Notes under the pieces: generated by a model
Told to the model about the DNA's origin: nothing
The model's database searches: none
What the model saw: the letters and a program-made list of their open reading frames with translations, nothing else
Shown here: one piece after another, positions 45,412 through 54,052 of the stretch
How the letters are laid out: each line of letters begins with the position of its first letter
Position numbering within the stretch: the first letter of the stretch is position 1
Program-made: the position numbers and the translations under genes
DNA from: Burkholderiales bacterium
GTDB lineage: Bacteria; Pseudomonadota; Gammaproteobacteria; Burkholderiales; Casimicrobiaceae
Reading direction: 5' to 3'
Assembly (NCBI GenBank): GCA_031277215.1
Contig: JAITMR010000042.1
Span: 1-64,000 of the forward strand
Length of the DNA: 64,000 nt

Positions 45412-46761
45412 ATGCTTGATAATCTCACCCAACGCTTGTCGCGTGTCGTCAAAACCCTTAGAGGCGAAGCGCGGCTGACTGAAGCCAACATTCAGGAAGC
45501 CCTGCGCGAAGTGCGCTTGGCGTTGTTGGAAGCGGACGTTGCCTTACCGGCGGTGCGCGAATTCATTCAGCGGGTGCGCGAGAAAGCGGTCGGCGAGGAA
45601 GTCGTCGGCTCGTTGACGCCGGGGCAGGCGCTGGTCGGCGTGGTTCACCGTGAGATGGCGGCATTGATGGGCGCTGAGGCGTCGGTGCTCAACCTGGCGG
45701 TGACGCCTCCGGCGGTGATTTTGATGGCGGGACTGCAGGGGGTCGGCAAGACCACCAGCGTCGCCAAACTGGCGCTTTTGCTGAAGCAAACGCAAAAGAA
45801 AAAAGTGCTGGTGGTGTCGGCTGACGTTTATCGGCCTGCGGCAATTGATCAATTACAAACGTTGGCGGCTCAGGTGGGCGTTGATTGCTTTCCGTCGTCG
45901 TCTGAGCAAAAACCGATTGATATCGCGCAGGCGGCGATTGATTGGGCGCGCAAACACCATCACGATGTGGTGATCGTCGATACCGCCGGGCGCTTGTCGA
46001 TTGACGAGGCGATGATGAAGGAAATCGCCGAGTTGCACACGGCAGTGGTGCCGGTGGAGACGTTGTTTGTTGTCGATGCGATGCAGGGACAGGATGCCGT
46101 AAATACAGCGGCGGCTTTTCGTGCGACCGTGCCGTTGACCGGTGTGGTGCTGACCAAGCTTGATGGCGATGCGCGTGGCGGCGCGGCGTTGTCGGTGCGT
46201 TGGGTCACAGGTGCACCGATCAAATTCGCCGGTGTTTCGGAAAAACCGGATGGGTTGGAAGTTTTTCACCCCGAGCGAATGGCGTCGCGGATTCTCGGAA
46301 TGGGCGACGTTCTGTCGCTGATCGAAGAAGCGCAACGCACGGTCGATATCGAAAAAGCGCAGACACTCGCCAAAAAATTGAAGACTGGCAAAGGGTTTGA
46401 TCTGGAAGATTTCAGAACGCAGATCGGCCAGATGCGTAACATGGGCGGCATGCAAAGTCTGCTCGAAAAACTTCCGGCGGAGCTGGCGCAGGCGGCGCAG
46501 AGTGCGCCGTTGCAGGAAAAGAAAGTGGCGCGAATGGAAGGAATCATTCATTCGATGACACTCGCTGAACGCCGCAAGCCGGAGATCATCAAAGCATCGC
46601 GCAAGCGGCGGATTGCCGCTGGTGCCGGGGTGCCGGTGCAAGAAGTCAACCAATTGCTGAAACAGTTTGAACAGACACAGAAAATGATGAAAATGGTAGC
46701 GAAAGGCGGCCTGAACAAAATGATGCGGGGCATGCGAGGATTGCTGCCGGGCATGCGGTAG
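45412..46761 (+). CDS. ffh: Signal recognition particle protein Ffh
   Basis: A 449-residue SRP GTPase that delivers nascent membrane proteins to FtsY and SecYEG. The N domain is followed by the G domain with GLQGVGKTTSVAKLA, VVSADVYRPAAIDQL, VIVDTAGRLSIDE and TKLDGDARGGAALS. The methionine-rich M domain ends the protein (MNMM-poor start but KMMKMVAKGGLNKMMRGMRG at the end) and binds 4.5S RNA. The TAG stop is inside the first arm of an inverted repeat. The 4.5S RNA gene is not in the window. Confidence 0.97.
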   Translation: MLDNLTQRLSRVVKTLRGEARLTEANIQEALREVRLALLEADVALPAVREFIQRVREKAVGEEVVGSLTPGQALVGVVHREMAALMGAEASVLNLAVTPPAVILMAGLQGVGKTTSVAKLALLLKQTQKKKVLVVSADVYRPAAIDQLQTLAAQVGVDCFPSSSEQKPIDIAQAAIDWARKHHHDVVIVDTAGRLSIDEAMMKEIAELHTAVVPVETLFVVDAMQGQDAVNTAAAFRATVPLTGVVLTKLDGDARGGAALSVRWVTGAPIKFAGVSEKPDGLEVFHPERMASRILGMGDVLSLIEEAQRTVDIEKAQTLAKKLKTGKGFDLEDFRTQIGQMRNMGGMQSLLEKLPAELAQAAQSAPLQEKKVARMEGIIHSMTLAERRKPEIIKASRKRRIAAGAGVPVQEVNQLLKQFEQTQKMMKMVAKGGLNKMMRGMRGLLPGMR

Positions 46762-46819
46762 GGTCTGTTAACACTGTTCCCGCGCATCGCGGTGGTGGAA
46801 ACAGTGTTAACAGACCCTA
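46759..46819. repeat. Perfect 20-bp inverted repeat joining ffh and algH
   Basis: TAGGGTCTGTTAACACTGTT (46759-46778) and its exact complement (46800-46819) flank a 21-base GC-rich spacer. The left arm begins with the ffh stop codon; the right arm runs into the algH ribosome site (taggag). It can form a long hairpin but lacks a T-run, so it is not a standard terminator. It may be a small mobile palindromic element or a transcript-stabilising hairpin. Confidence 0.85.
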
Positions 46820-46826
46820 GGAGAAT

Positions 46827-47477
46827 ATGATGGCGAAACAGCAACCAGCGCGACAACCACCGAATGTCGAAACGGAAACGCTGGATATGGCCGACACTGA
46901 TTTGTTACCGGTACCGATGGATTTGAGAGGTTCCTTTTTACTTGCCATGCCCGCTTTGGGCGAGGAAGGTGCGTTTGCCCACTCACTGATTTACATCTGC
47001 GAGTACAGCACTGAAGGTGCATTGGGGATCGTGGTCAATCGCCAAACCAACATGAGCGTCGCGCAGTTGTTTGACGACGCAGGAGCGCCGTTGCTCGACA
47101 AACACTGGCACGGCGTGCCGGTGTATTGGGGTGGGCCGGTATGCGGTGATCGCGGATTCATTCTGCACAGACCGGTCGGCAGCTGGCAATCGACATTGAC
47201 CGTCAGCGAAGAAATCGGCATGACGACCTCGCGTGATGTGCTGGAAGCGATGGGGCGCGGCGAAGGGCCGGAAGAAGTGCTGGTATCGCTCGGCTACGCG
47301 GGTTGGTCGGCGGGGCAACTGGAGCAGGAGTTGGCACAAAACGCTTGGCTGACGATTCCCGGAGACAACGCGGAAAAACTACTCTTTCAATGCGCATCGG
47401 AAGCGCGGATTGATGAAGCGATGCGGCGGCTGGGAGTCGACCCATTGCACTTTTCCGGTAACGCGGGTCATGCTTGA
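46827..47477 (+). CDS. algH: YqgE/AlgH family protein
   Basis: A 216-residue cytoplasmic DUF179 protein of unclear molecular function; AlgH was named from alginate regulation in Pseudomonas. The family core is visible: LRGSFLLAMPALGEEGAFAH, YICEYSTEGALGIVVNR, VPVYWGGPVCGDRGFILHRP and LGYAGWSAGQLEQEL. The N-terminus is about 25 residues longer than in E. coli YqgE. The ribosome site is aggag just after the inverted repeat. It overlaps ruvX at the stop. Confidence 0.93.
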   Translation: MMAKQQPARQPPNVETETLDMADTDLLPVPMDLRGSFLLAMPALGEEGAFAHSLIYICEYSTEGALGIVVNRQTNMSVAQLFDDAGAPLLDKHWHGVPVYWGGPVCGDRGFILHRPVGSWQSTLTVSEEIGMTTSRDVLEAMGRGEGPEEVLVSLGYAGWSAGQLEQELAQNAWLTIPGDNAEKLLFQCASEARIDEAMRRLGVDPLHFSGNAGHA

Positions 47478-47479
47478 TT

Positions 47480-47917
47480 ATGTCTGAATCAAGTGCGCCC
47501 TCAACATTGCTGGCGTTCGATTTCGGTCACAAACGCATCGGTGTTGCAATCGGCAATACGCTGACACAAACCGCACGGCCGTTGACGACGCTGCATGTCG
47601 AGCGTCCCAATGTGCGAGAGACGGCGCTTCGTGCGCTGATGACCGAATGGCAGCCGCAAAAATTGGTGGTCGGATTGCCGGTGCATGTGGATGGTACGGA
47701 GCACGAAATGACACAGTGCGCCCGCCGCTTTGCGCACTGGCTGGAGGAAGTTTTCCGATTGCCGGTGGCGCTGGTTGATGAGCGATTGACCACGCAGGCG
47801 GCGCAGAGTCTTCTTGAAGAAAGCGGTCAGCGCGGCGAGAAGGCGCGGGCGATACGCGACGCGGTGGCAGCGCAGGTAATTCTTCAAGCGTATTTCGACG
47901 AAGGAGAAAGTGAATGA
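47480..47917 (+). CDS. ruvX: Putative pre-16S rRNA nuclease RuvX/YqgF
   Basis: A 145-residue RNase H-fold nuclease that trims the 5' end of 16S rRNA. The fold begins LLAFDFGHKRIGVAIGN with the catalytic aspartate; later VVGLPVHVDGTEHEMT, LVDERLTTQAAQSLL and AIRDAVAAQVILQAYFD. ATG at 47480 is chosen; a TTG at 47474 that overlaps the algH stop is also in frame and would add two residues. The stop overlaps the next gene by ATGA. Confidence 0.93.
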   Translation: MSESSAPSTLLAFDFGHKRIGVAIGNTLTQTARPLTTLHVERPNVRETALRALMTEWQPQKLVVGLPVHVDGTEHEMTQCARRFAHWLEEVFRLPVALVDERLTTQAAQSLLEESGQRGEKARAIRDAVAAQVILQAYFDEGESE

Positions 47918-48384
47918 GCGCACCGGATGCAATGCGTTGTTTTGAAACATTGGTGACGCGCATGGAAGGCGCCGTGGCGATTGATGCTTGGTTGCTGGGA
48001 CTTGGCGACGAGGGTGCATTATTGGCCGAGCGATTGACAGCGCAGTTGCCGGGGCAACGCCACCATGCGAAACTGGATCTGAATGCGCTGGCACAAGGCG
48101 CGTTGCAAACAACTCCTGAATTGGCGCTCTCTGCGATTTTCTCCGAAAAGGCGCCGGTCGTTCTGGTCGATGCCGTGTTATGGCGCGGCGAAACGGTTGT
48201 TCAGGCGGTTTCGTTGCTGCGGGAGAATGGTGTTCATGCGCCGATTGAATTGGCTGTATTGGCTGATCGTGGCGGTTATCTTGTACCGATTGCGCCGACG
48301 TATTGCGGTGGTGAAATCGTTGCAGCGGAAGATACGGTGTTGCAGTTGGCGGAGGATGGAAAAGCCCTGCGATTTTGCGCGTGA
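47914..48384 (+). CDS. pyrR: PyrR-like phosphoribosyltransferase-fold protein with altered PRPP loop
   Basis: A 156-residue protein in the usual pyrR place after ruvX. It keeps PyrR landmarks near the C-terminus (ELAVLADRGGYLVPIAPTY). The PRPP loop, normally VDDVLYTGRT, reads VDAVLWRGET: one of the two acidic residues is alanine, and the following TGRT is RGET. The upstream YRDD motif of PyrR is also absent (HAKLDLNALAQ). Uracil phosphoribosyltransferase activity is therefore doubtful; an RNA-binding or purely regulatory role, or decay, is possible. pyrB and pyrC do not follow; the gene ends convergent to the helicase. Confidence 0.75.
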   Translation: MSAPDAMRCFETLVTRMEGAVAIDAWLLGLGDEGALLAERLTAQLPGQRHHAKLDLNALAQGALQTTPELALSAIFSEKAPVVLVDAVLWRGETVVQAVSLLRENGVHAPIELAVLADRGGYLVPIAPTYCGGEIVAAEDTVLQLAEDGKALRFCA

Positions 48385-48415
48385 TACTTGTTGCGTTGGA
48401 TTGCGGCCTTCGTTC

Positions 48416-50419
48416 TTACGATTCTCGATTCCTGGTATCAAAGAACGCAATCACATCTTCCAGCGCTCGCGTTCGCCGCATCGGCGGCAGGCTGCGCCAC
48501 AAGCGTTTACCGTAAGGTTTTTCGACAAGGCGCGGATCGGTAATCATTAGGACTCCATGATCGGTTTCGGTGCGGATCAAGCGCCCCGCGCCTTGTTTAA
48601 GATTGATAGCGGCTTGCGGCAGTTGCCAATCGCGGAACGGCTCGCCGCCGCTTTTTTTCAGGTGTTCAAGACGGGCAGAGAGTAGCGGATCATCGGGTGG
48701 GGCGAACGGCAGTTTGTCGATCACGACAAGTGATAAAGCATCACCGGCAACGTCAACGCCTTCCCAAAAACTGGCGGCGCCAAGCAACACGGCGTTTTTT
48801 TCTACGCGAAAACGCTCCAGCAGTTCCGAGCGCGAGGCTTCGCCTTGAACAAGCAAAGGCCAGTCCCAGCCCCGCTCGGCGAAAATGGTTTGCAAGCGTT
48901 GATGCGCATGTTGCAAGGCGCGGTGTGTGGTGAACAACAAAAAGGCGTGACCACGGCTTGCTTCCAGCACCGGCAACGCGGCGTCGATCACGGCGTCGGT
49001 GTGTTCTCTTGTGTTCGGCAACGGCAATCCGGTTGGCACGTAGAGAATGGCCTGATGCTCGTAGTCGAACGGGCTGTCCCAACGTTCGGTCTGGGCGTTC
49101 TCCAAGCCCAGTTCGTGCTGGTAATGGGCGAATTGTCCGGCGACCGATAAGGTTGCGGAAGTCAGAATCCAGCTTCGCGCCGAGTTTTCGACAAAATCTC
49201 GAAAGATCGGCGCGACCGACAGCGGTGATGCGTGCAACTGCCAACCGTGCGGTGAGATGTCAGCCCAGCGAATCAGCGGTATTTCTTCTGCGCGATTTTC
49301 GGAAGCGTTTTCGCTGGTGTTTTTGTCGGCGTTATCGTTGATTTCACACCATTGTTGCAGATCGCGCAACAGTGTTTGTGTGCGGGCGGCAACCACGCCG
49401 AGGTCTTCGCTGCGTTCGGCGACGGTTCCCAAATCGGAAGCTGTTTCGTCGAGCACTTTTGTCAGTGTTTGCAGGGCTTCGGCGAAGGTCGGTAGCGACA
49501 GAAGTTGCGAGGCGGCGAGTTTGCCCGGAAATTCTCCGGCGGCCAGACGCAGTTGCCGGATCGCCAGCGTCAGCCGATCAATGCGAGTGAGCAATTCGGT
49601 GAGATCGCTGGCGTCGGTACGAATGGCGACTTCGGCATCACGCGCCAATTCCATGAGCTGCATGCTGCCGATGCGTTTTCCGAAAAAAACAGTGGCGATG
49701 TCGGGCAACTGGTGCGCTTCGTCGAGGATCACGGTGTTGCAGGCGGGCAGCAATTCGCTCAAACCTTCTTCGCGCAACAGCGCGTCGGCGAAAAACAGGT
49801 GGTGGTTGATCACGACCACATCGGCATCCAGTGCTTCTTTACGCGCCTTGGTCACGAAGCAATCATCGACATGCGCACAATGGGAACCGAGGCAATTGTC
49901 GCGGGTCGAGGTGACGAGCGGCCAGATTCCGGCGTGATCGGGAATGTTGGCCAGTTCGCTGCGGTCGCCGCGTTCGGTGGTGCGCGAAAACGAGGCAATG
50001 GTTTTCAGGTATTGTGCATCTCGTCTCGAGGGGAACAGGTCTTCGTGCTGCGCTTGCGCGATCCGGTGCAAACACAGGTAATTGCTGCGCCCTTTGAGCA
50101 GGGCGACCGACAACGGCAGTTTCAGCGCGTCCCGTACCAGCGGCAGATCGCGTTCAAAAAGCTGATCTTGCAACGTTTTGGTGCCGGTGGAGATGATGAC
50201 TTTGCCGCCGCCGATCAGCGCCGGTACGAGGTACGCGAAGGTTTTGCCGGTGCCGGTTCCGGCTTCGGCGATCAGGCAGCGGCGTTCGCGGATCGCTTCC
50301 GCGATGGCATGCGCCATCGCCTGTTGGCCGGAACGCGCCCGAAAACCCGGAAGGTATTGCGCTAACGCGCCGTCTTCGGAAAAAACGGCGGCGATGTCGG
50401 AAAACGGTGGCTCGGTCAA
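48416..50419 (-). CDS. DinG/YoaA-type XPD-like DNA helicase
   Basis: A 667-residue superfamily 2 helicase that unwinds 5'-to-3' and helps resolve blocked forks. Walker A is EAGTGTGKTFAYL; the helicase box DEAH follows (VILDEAHQLPD); the iron-sulphur cysteines are seen as C in YLCLHR, NCLG, HCAH and DDCF; motif VI is QGAGRLIRT. It starts with TTG at 50419, which overlaps the stop of the upstream secreted protein (TTGA); no better ATG exists before the conserved region. It is closer to YoaA than to exonuclease-bearing DinG. Confidence 0.9.
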   Translation of the reverse strand: MTEPPFSDIAAVFSEDGALAQYLPGFRARSGQQAMAHAIAEAIRERRCLIAEAGTGTGKTFAYLVPALIGGGKVIISTGTKTLQDQLFERDLPLVRDALKLPLSVALLKGRSNYLCLHRIAQAQHEDLFPSRRDAQYLKTIASFSRTTERGDRSELANIPDHAGIWPLVTSTRDNCLGSHCAHVDDCFVTKARKEALDADVVVINHHLFFADALLREEGLSELLPACNTVILDEAHQLPDIATVFFGKRIGSMQLMELARDAEVAIRTDASDLTELLTRIDRLTLAIRQLRLAAGEFPGKLAASQLLSLPTFAEALQTLTKVLDETASDLGTVAERSEDLGVVAARTQTLLRDLQQWCEINDNADKNTSENASENRAEEIPLIRWADISPHGWQLHASPLSVAPIFRDFVENSARSWILTSATLSVAGQFAHYQHELGLENAQTERWDSPFDYEHQAILYVPTGLPLPNTREHTDAVIDAALPVLEASRGHAFLLFTTHRALQHAHQRLQTIFAERGWDWPLLVQGEASRSELLERFRVEKNAVLLGAASFWEGVDVAGDALSLVVIDKLPFAPPDDPLLSARLEHLKKSGGEPFRDWQLPQAAINLKQGAGRLIRTETDHGVLMITDPRLVEKPYGKRLWRSLPPMRRTRALEDVIAFFDTRNRES

Positions 50420-51102
50420 GGCGTGAACGCTGCCGGTAGAGGGCAGTTTTGTATGGGTTGTTGGTAGGCGTCGGTCAGCGCGTCGTGTATCCGTTGGCGG
50501 TAGGCGGAAAAGCTGAGGTAAGGCCCCGCGATTCGTCGCTGGTATTCGGCTTCGGTTTCGCTGGGACGCAGACGGAGGCCGGTCATTGCGGCGTCCCAGA
50601 CGGTGTACAAATCGTTGAGGATATAGACAGCGTCACACGACGACATCACTTGCGCCTCGCGCTGCGCCGCTTCGAGATACGATGGCAAGCTGGCTTTTTG
50701 CTTTCGGCGGCAAAACTCGCTTTTCAAGCTGTTCGGCTCTTCCTCGGCCTGATCGAAACCGAATTCGAGCAATTCGATGGATTTTACTTGCCGACAGACT
50801 GTGTAAAGATGTTCAACGGCGGCCAGAAAACACCCAATGGCGCTGATCTTGGAGGCGTGCGGGCAGACAAAATCAGCCGATGGCTGGGCGGAAACAGCGA
50901 CTTGCTCGGCTTCCTGCGAAGCCGATTGTTGTGAGATGGGAGCAACCGGAACATCAAGCTCGGTTGGCGGGGCGGCAGGAGTACAGGCAGCCCAGCCGGG
51001 GAAAAGCGCGAAACAGAGGTACAGAGAAACGCGGAGAGAAATACAGGGGGAAAGGGGGTGGTGCACAAAGGGGCTTTCGAAATGCGATAACCTGTTCATC
51101 AT
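50416..51102 (-). CDS. Secreted cysteine-containing protein of unknown function
   Basis: A 228-residue protein that I do not recognise. A long N-terminal region (MMNRLSHFESPFVHHPL) leads to a hydrophobic core and a possible lipobox-like AAC at residue 40, followed by a proline/threonine-rich linker. The mature part is helical with seven or more cysteines (VCPHA, GCFLA, VCRQV, FCRRK, SSCDA, NCPLP), a pattern suited to disulphides in the periplasm. Its stop overlaps the helicase start by four bases, so the two are coupled, but I see no functional link. Confidence 0.6.
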   Translation of the reverse strand: MMNRLSHFESPFVHHPLSPCISLRVSLYLCFALFPGWAACTPAAPPTELDVPVAPISQQSASQEAEQVAVSAQPSADFVCPHASKISAIGCFLAAVEHLYTVCRQVKSIELLEFGFDQAEEEPNSLKSEFCRRKQKASLPSYLEAAQREAQVMSSCDAVYILNDLYTVWDAAMTGLRLRPSETEAEYQRRIAGPYLSFSAYRQRIHDALTDAYQQPIQNCPLPAAFTP

Positions 51103-51276
51103 ACCGCGACTGGTGGCCGGTCACAAGAGAAATAAGGTGGAAAAGTCGCTGGGCATGAATCGCAAAAAAACTGAAATCGGCCAGAATTAGTCGCGAACAC
51201 AGGCTTTTGTGCTGAAAAGAGGCGACGAAAAGGATAAGGCAGGGGTAGAATTACTTTATCGGGGAAATCGCTTGCG

Positions 51277-53346
51277 ATGAAACAGGAATCTATTTACAGC
51301 GCATTGGGTTTGGCTGAGACGGCGTCTGACCGTGAGGTTAGGCACGGGTTGCGGCAGGCGCTACGCGAAAACTATAAGAAAGCGCGCGACAATTTCGGCG
51401 TGCTGGAGGATTCGCTTCGTTTCTACAATCAAGCGAGTCAAATCCTGAACGATAAAAGTCGGCGCAAGTTGTACGACGTCGAGTGGAGCCTGTCGAACTC
51501 CAGCGAAGAACAGCGCATTGATTTTGTTTTGCGTCTGGCGGCAGAGGGGAAGCTGGCGCGGCCGTTGGACGGTATGTTGGCCGATGTCGATGAGACGGCG
51601 GCAGTGCGCTTGGTGACGGCGCTGGGGGAGATGCCAAAGTCTACCTCAAACTTGGAACGGGTCTCGAATCTGGAACGGGTTTCAAATCTGGAACTGGTGC
51701 CGGAGCATGCCGATTTCGGGTTTCAGATACCGCCGCCGCGTCTGATTGCAACCTCGCCTCCTGCGGCAGCGGATCTTTTGAAAGAGCAGGAGCAGATTCC
51801 GGCACCAGAAAAAGCGCCGGAAAAAGTGCTGGAAAAAACGTCGGAAGGAGTGCCGGAAGAAGCGACCGGGGTGTCGCTGCAGGCAGCCAAAGGCGAGACG
51901 ACAAGAGGGGTGCCCTCACCGCCGACGACGCAGCATTACCATCCGATTCTGACCGAGAACATCGGCTATTCGCGCTCGTTGATCTCTCAGGGACTGAGCT
52001 CCGGTCTGACCGCGCTGCTGATCGGCGCACTGCTTTACGTGACTTGGGAATACGCGGTCGCATCGTTCGATCTGGATCAGAGCTGGATCTGGGTCATCGG
52101 GCTGCTGCTGGCGATACTGCTTTACAGCGTCGGCTGGAGGCAGGGACAACGGCGCCGCGAAAAGGATTTTGAGTTGTCGGGACCTCCCGATGAAACAGCG
52201 ATCAAAGGCTGGCGGCGGAAACAAACCGTTTTTCTAGGGAGCAATTTTCTGTCGGAAGATCCGAGTTGGGTATTTCAACTGCGCCTGACCGAACTGGAAC
52301 GGAGACGGATCGACCGGACCAGCTATCCCCGTCTTTGGCGGCGGGCACTGGCGCGGCTGTTCGATTACGCGCTGTGGGGCTGGTTGTTGTTTTTTCCGTT
52401 GCATGAACTGGCCAAACTCGACATCGTTTCACAAGGTTTGCTTCAAACCATCAGCAATCCGCTGGTGGCGCCGATATTGATCACGTTTACGTGGATTCCG
52501 GTCGAAGCGTTGTTGATGGCGGCGGTAGGAACGACGCTTGGCAAATGGCTATTTGGCGTTTACATTCAATTTCAGGTATCGACGCCTTATGTACCGCGCA
52601 GCGCCGGTGATTGTTGGCGTTATGCGTTGCAGCGGGCGTTCCGCGTTTGGTGGCAGGGGGTGGCGATGGGGATTGCGCCGATTGCACCGATTGCGGCAGC
52701 GCGTGCGCGGGTAGCGGCCGAACGATTCGATGAAACCGACTGGGATGAAGAATACGATGTGCTGGTAACACACACACCGGTGGGTACCATCCCGGGTATT
52801 GTGGGAGGATTCGGCCTTGCCCTATTGTTGTTCATGTACGTGGCGGCATGGCAAGAACCATTGCTCGAGGTGGAGAGGGGAGCCGAACTTTGGGTCATTC
52901 AGCAGCTCGAGCGCAGGCAAGGCATTGAAACGGTAACGGCGCCGCGCAAAACGGTAACGCCGTCAACAACAGGCGATGAGAGGGTTGCAGGCGGTCAGGA
53001 AAATATAGATTTAATACAGGTGCCGGTCGATCCGGAGGCGGCAGAAGGGCGGCGTAAACTGGAAGAATTCCGCGAAGCCATTGTCAATGTTCGCGAGGAG
53101 AGTTTGCTTCTCCTCGACAGGAAAGATTGGAAACGCGCGTACGAGAGTTGTCAGGCTTGGGCCAAGCTGGAGGTGACCAATCCGACGCCGAGACGTTGCC
53201 AAGGTACGGCGTTGCAAGCGATGGGGCGACATCAGGAAGCGATCAACGCGTTGCGTAGCGCCAAGATGTATGCGCCGGAAGACCGTTCGCTTGATGACGC
53301 CATTACGCATTCGCAGGAAGAGATTTTCAAAGAGCTCAATCGTTAA
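51277..53346 (+). CDS. J-like / RDD / TPR fusion membrane protein
   Basis: A 689-residue multidomain protein of unknown function. Residues 3-70 resemble a J domain (SIYSALGLAETASDREVRHG ... QASQILNDKSRRKLYDVEWS) but lack the HPD tripeptide needed to stimulate DnaK. Residues 124-141 are three copies of a six-residue repeat (SNLERV, SNLERV, SNLELV). A charged proline/glutamate-rich stretch (170-196) leads to two membrane segments (about 241-260, 269-288). An RDD domain follows (350-525: YPRLWRRALARLFDYALW, WIPVEALLMAAVGTTLGKWL). The C-terminal 110 residues are TPR-like. It stands alone before slyD. Confidence 0.75.
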   Translation: MKQESIYSALGLAETASDREVRHGLRQALRENYKKARDNFGVLEDSLRFYNQASQILNDKSRRKLYDVEWSLSNSSEEQRIDFVLRLAAEGKLARPLDGMLADVDETAAVRLVTALGEMPKSTSNLERVSNLERVSNLELVPEHADFGFQIPPPRLIATSPPAAADLLKEQEQIPAPEKAPEKVLEKTSEGVPEEATGVSLQAAKGETTRGVPSPPTTQHYHPILTENIGYSRSLISQGLSSGLTALLIGALLYVTWEYAVASFDLDQSWIWVIGLLLAILLYSVGWRQGQRRREKDFELSGPPDETAIKGWRRKQTVFLGSNFLSEDPSWVFQLRLTELERRRIDRTSYPRLWRRALARLFDYALWGWLLFFPLHELAKLDIVSQGLLQTISNPLVAPILITFTWIPVEALLMAAVGTTLGKWLFGVYIQFQVSTPYVPRSAGDCWRYALQRAFRVWWQGVAMGIAPIAPIAAARARVAAERFDETDWDEEYDVLVTHTPVGTIPGIVGGFGLALLLFMYVAAWQEPLLEVERGAELWVIQQLERRQGIETVTAPRKTVTPSTTGDERVAGGQENIDLIQVPVDPEAAEGRRKLEEFREAIVNVREESLLLLDRKDWKRAYESCQAWAKLEVTNPTPRRCQGTALQAMGRHQEAINALRSAKMYAPEDRSLDDAITHSQEEIFKELNR
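51646..51699 (+). repeat. Three 18-base tandem repeats inside the RDD fusion gene
   Basis: Three consecutive 18-base units encode SNLERV, SNLERV and SNLELV in the linker after the J-like domain. The copies differ by a few bases. Such in-frame repeats can change number by slippage without breaking the frame. Confidence 0.8.
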
Positions 53347-53368
53347 AGAAGTTTTTGTGAAGGACAGT

Positions 53369-53839
53369 ATGAAGATTTTTGCCAACGCCGTGGTGACGTT
53401 GAATTTTAAACTGCTTGATAGCGATGGCGAGTTGATTGAGAAAAACGACGCGCCGGTGACGTATCTGCATGGCGGTTACTCCGGTATTTTCCCGAAGGCC
53501 GAAGAGGCGTTGAATTTCAAGACGATCGGCGATGTGGTCAAACTGTCGCTTGAACCGGAGGATGCATTCGGTGATTACGATCCAGCGCTGGTGCGGCTCG
53601 AATCGCTTACCGATTTGCCGCCCGATACCGAAGTCGGTGGTTATTTGTCTTCGGGCGATGATGATGCGCAGGTGTGGCGCGTGACCGAAATTTCAGACGG
53701 AAAAGCGGTGCTCGACGGCAATCACGAATTGGCCGGACAGCGGGTGTTGTTTGAATGCACCGTGCTTGACGTGCGGGCGGCGAGTGAAGAAGAAATCGAA
53801 CACGGACACGCACACGGAACGCATGGCCGTTGCCATTGA
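53369..53839 (+). CDS. slyD: SlyD-like FKBP-type peptidyl-prolyl isomerase
   Basis: A 156-residue cytoplasmic isomerase and chaperone. The FKBP fold is split by an IF (insert-in-flap) domain: VTLNFKLLDSDGELIE, PVTYLHGGYSGIFPKAEEAL, then LSLEPEDAFGDYDPALV and the flap. The C-terminus is histidine-rich but short (EHGHAHGTHGRCH), suggesting weak nickel binding compared with E. coli SlyD. The ATG at 53369 has aagga ahead. It starts 23 bases after the fusion gene. Confidence 0.9.
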   Translation: MKIFANAVVTLNFKLLDSDGELIEKNDAPVTYLHGGYSGIFPKAEEALNFKTIGDVVKLSLEPEDAFGDYDPALVRLESLTDLPPDTEVGGYLSSGDDDAQVWRVTEISDGKAVLDGNHELAGQRVLFECTVLDVRAASEEEIEHGHAHGTHGRCH

Positions 53840-54052
53840 TCAGAGGTCAGAAAAGCGTATTTCACGCGAAGCCGCGAAGAAAACTTCTCACGCGCAGATG
53901 CGGAGAAAGCAAGAGCGGAAGAGCACGCAGATCAAAGCCCCTCCCCTTCAAGGGCTTGTCCCCGAAGAGATTGGCACATTGATGCCGTTTAGAATGGGGC
54001 AACCAGATCGACTCGTTGGGGTTCGCTGCATTCACCACCAACCTGCGCTCAC
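53840..54052. repeat. Intergenic stretch of decayed dispersed repeats
   Basis: The segment holds several phrases typical of dispersed intergenic repeats: a ttcacgcgaagccgcgaag-type element, a cgcgcagatgcggag-type element and, near 54085-54115 beyond its end, tgatgcctgattcctgat. No gene with a ribosome site is seen. The last repeat continues into the end of the following DUF3460 gene. Confidence 0.45.

Noticed and set aside
46762..46826. Standard intrinsic terminator after ffh
   Set aside because: The hairpin is very long but there is no T-run after it, and the algH ribosome site follows directly.
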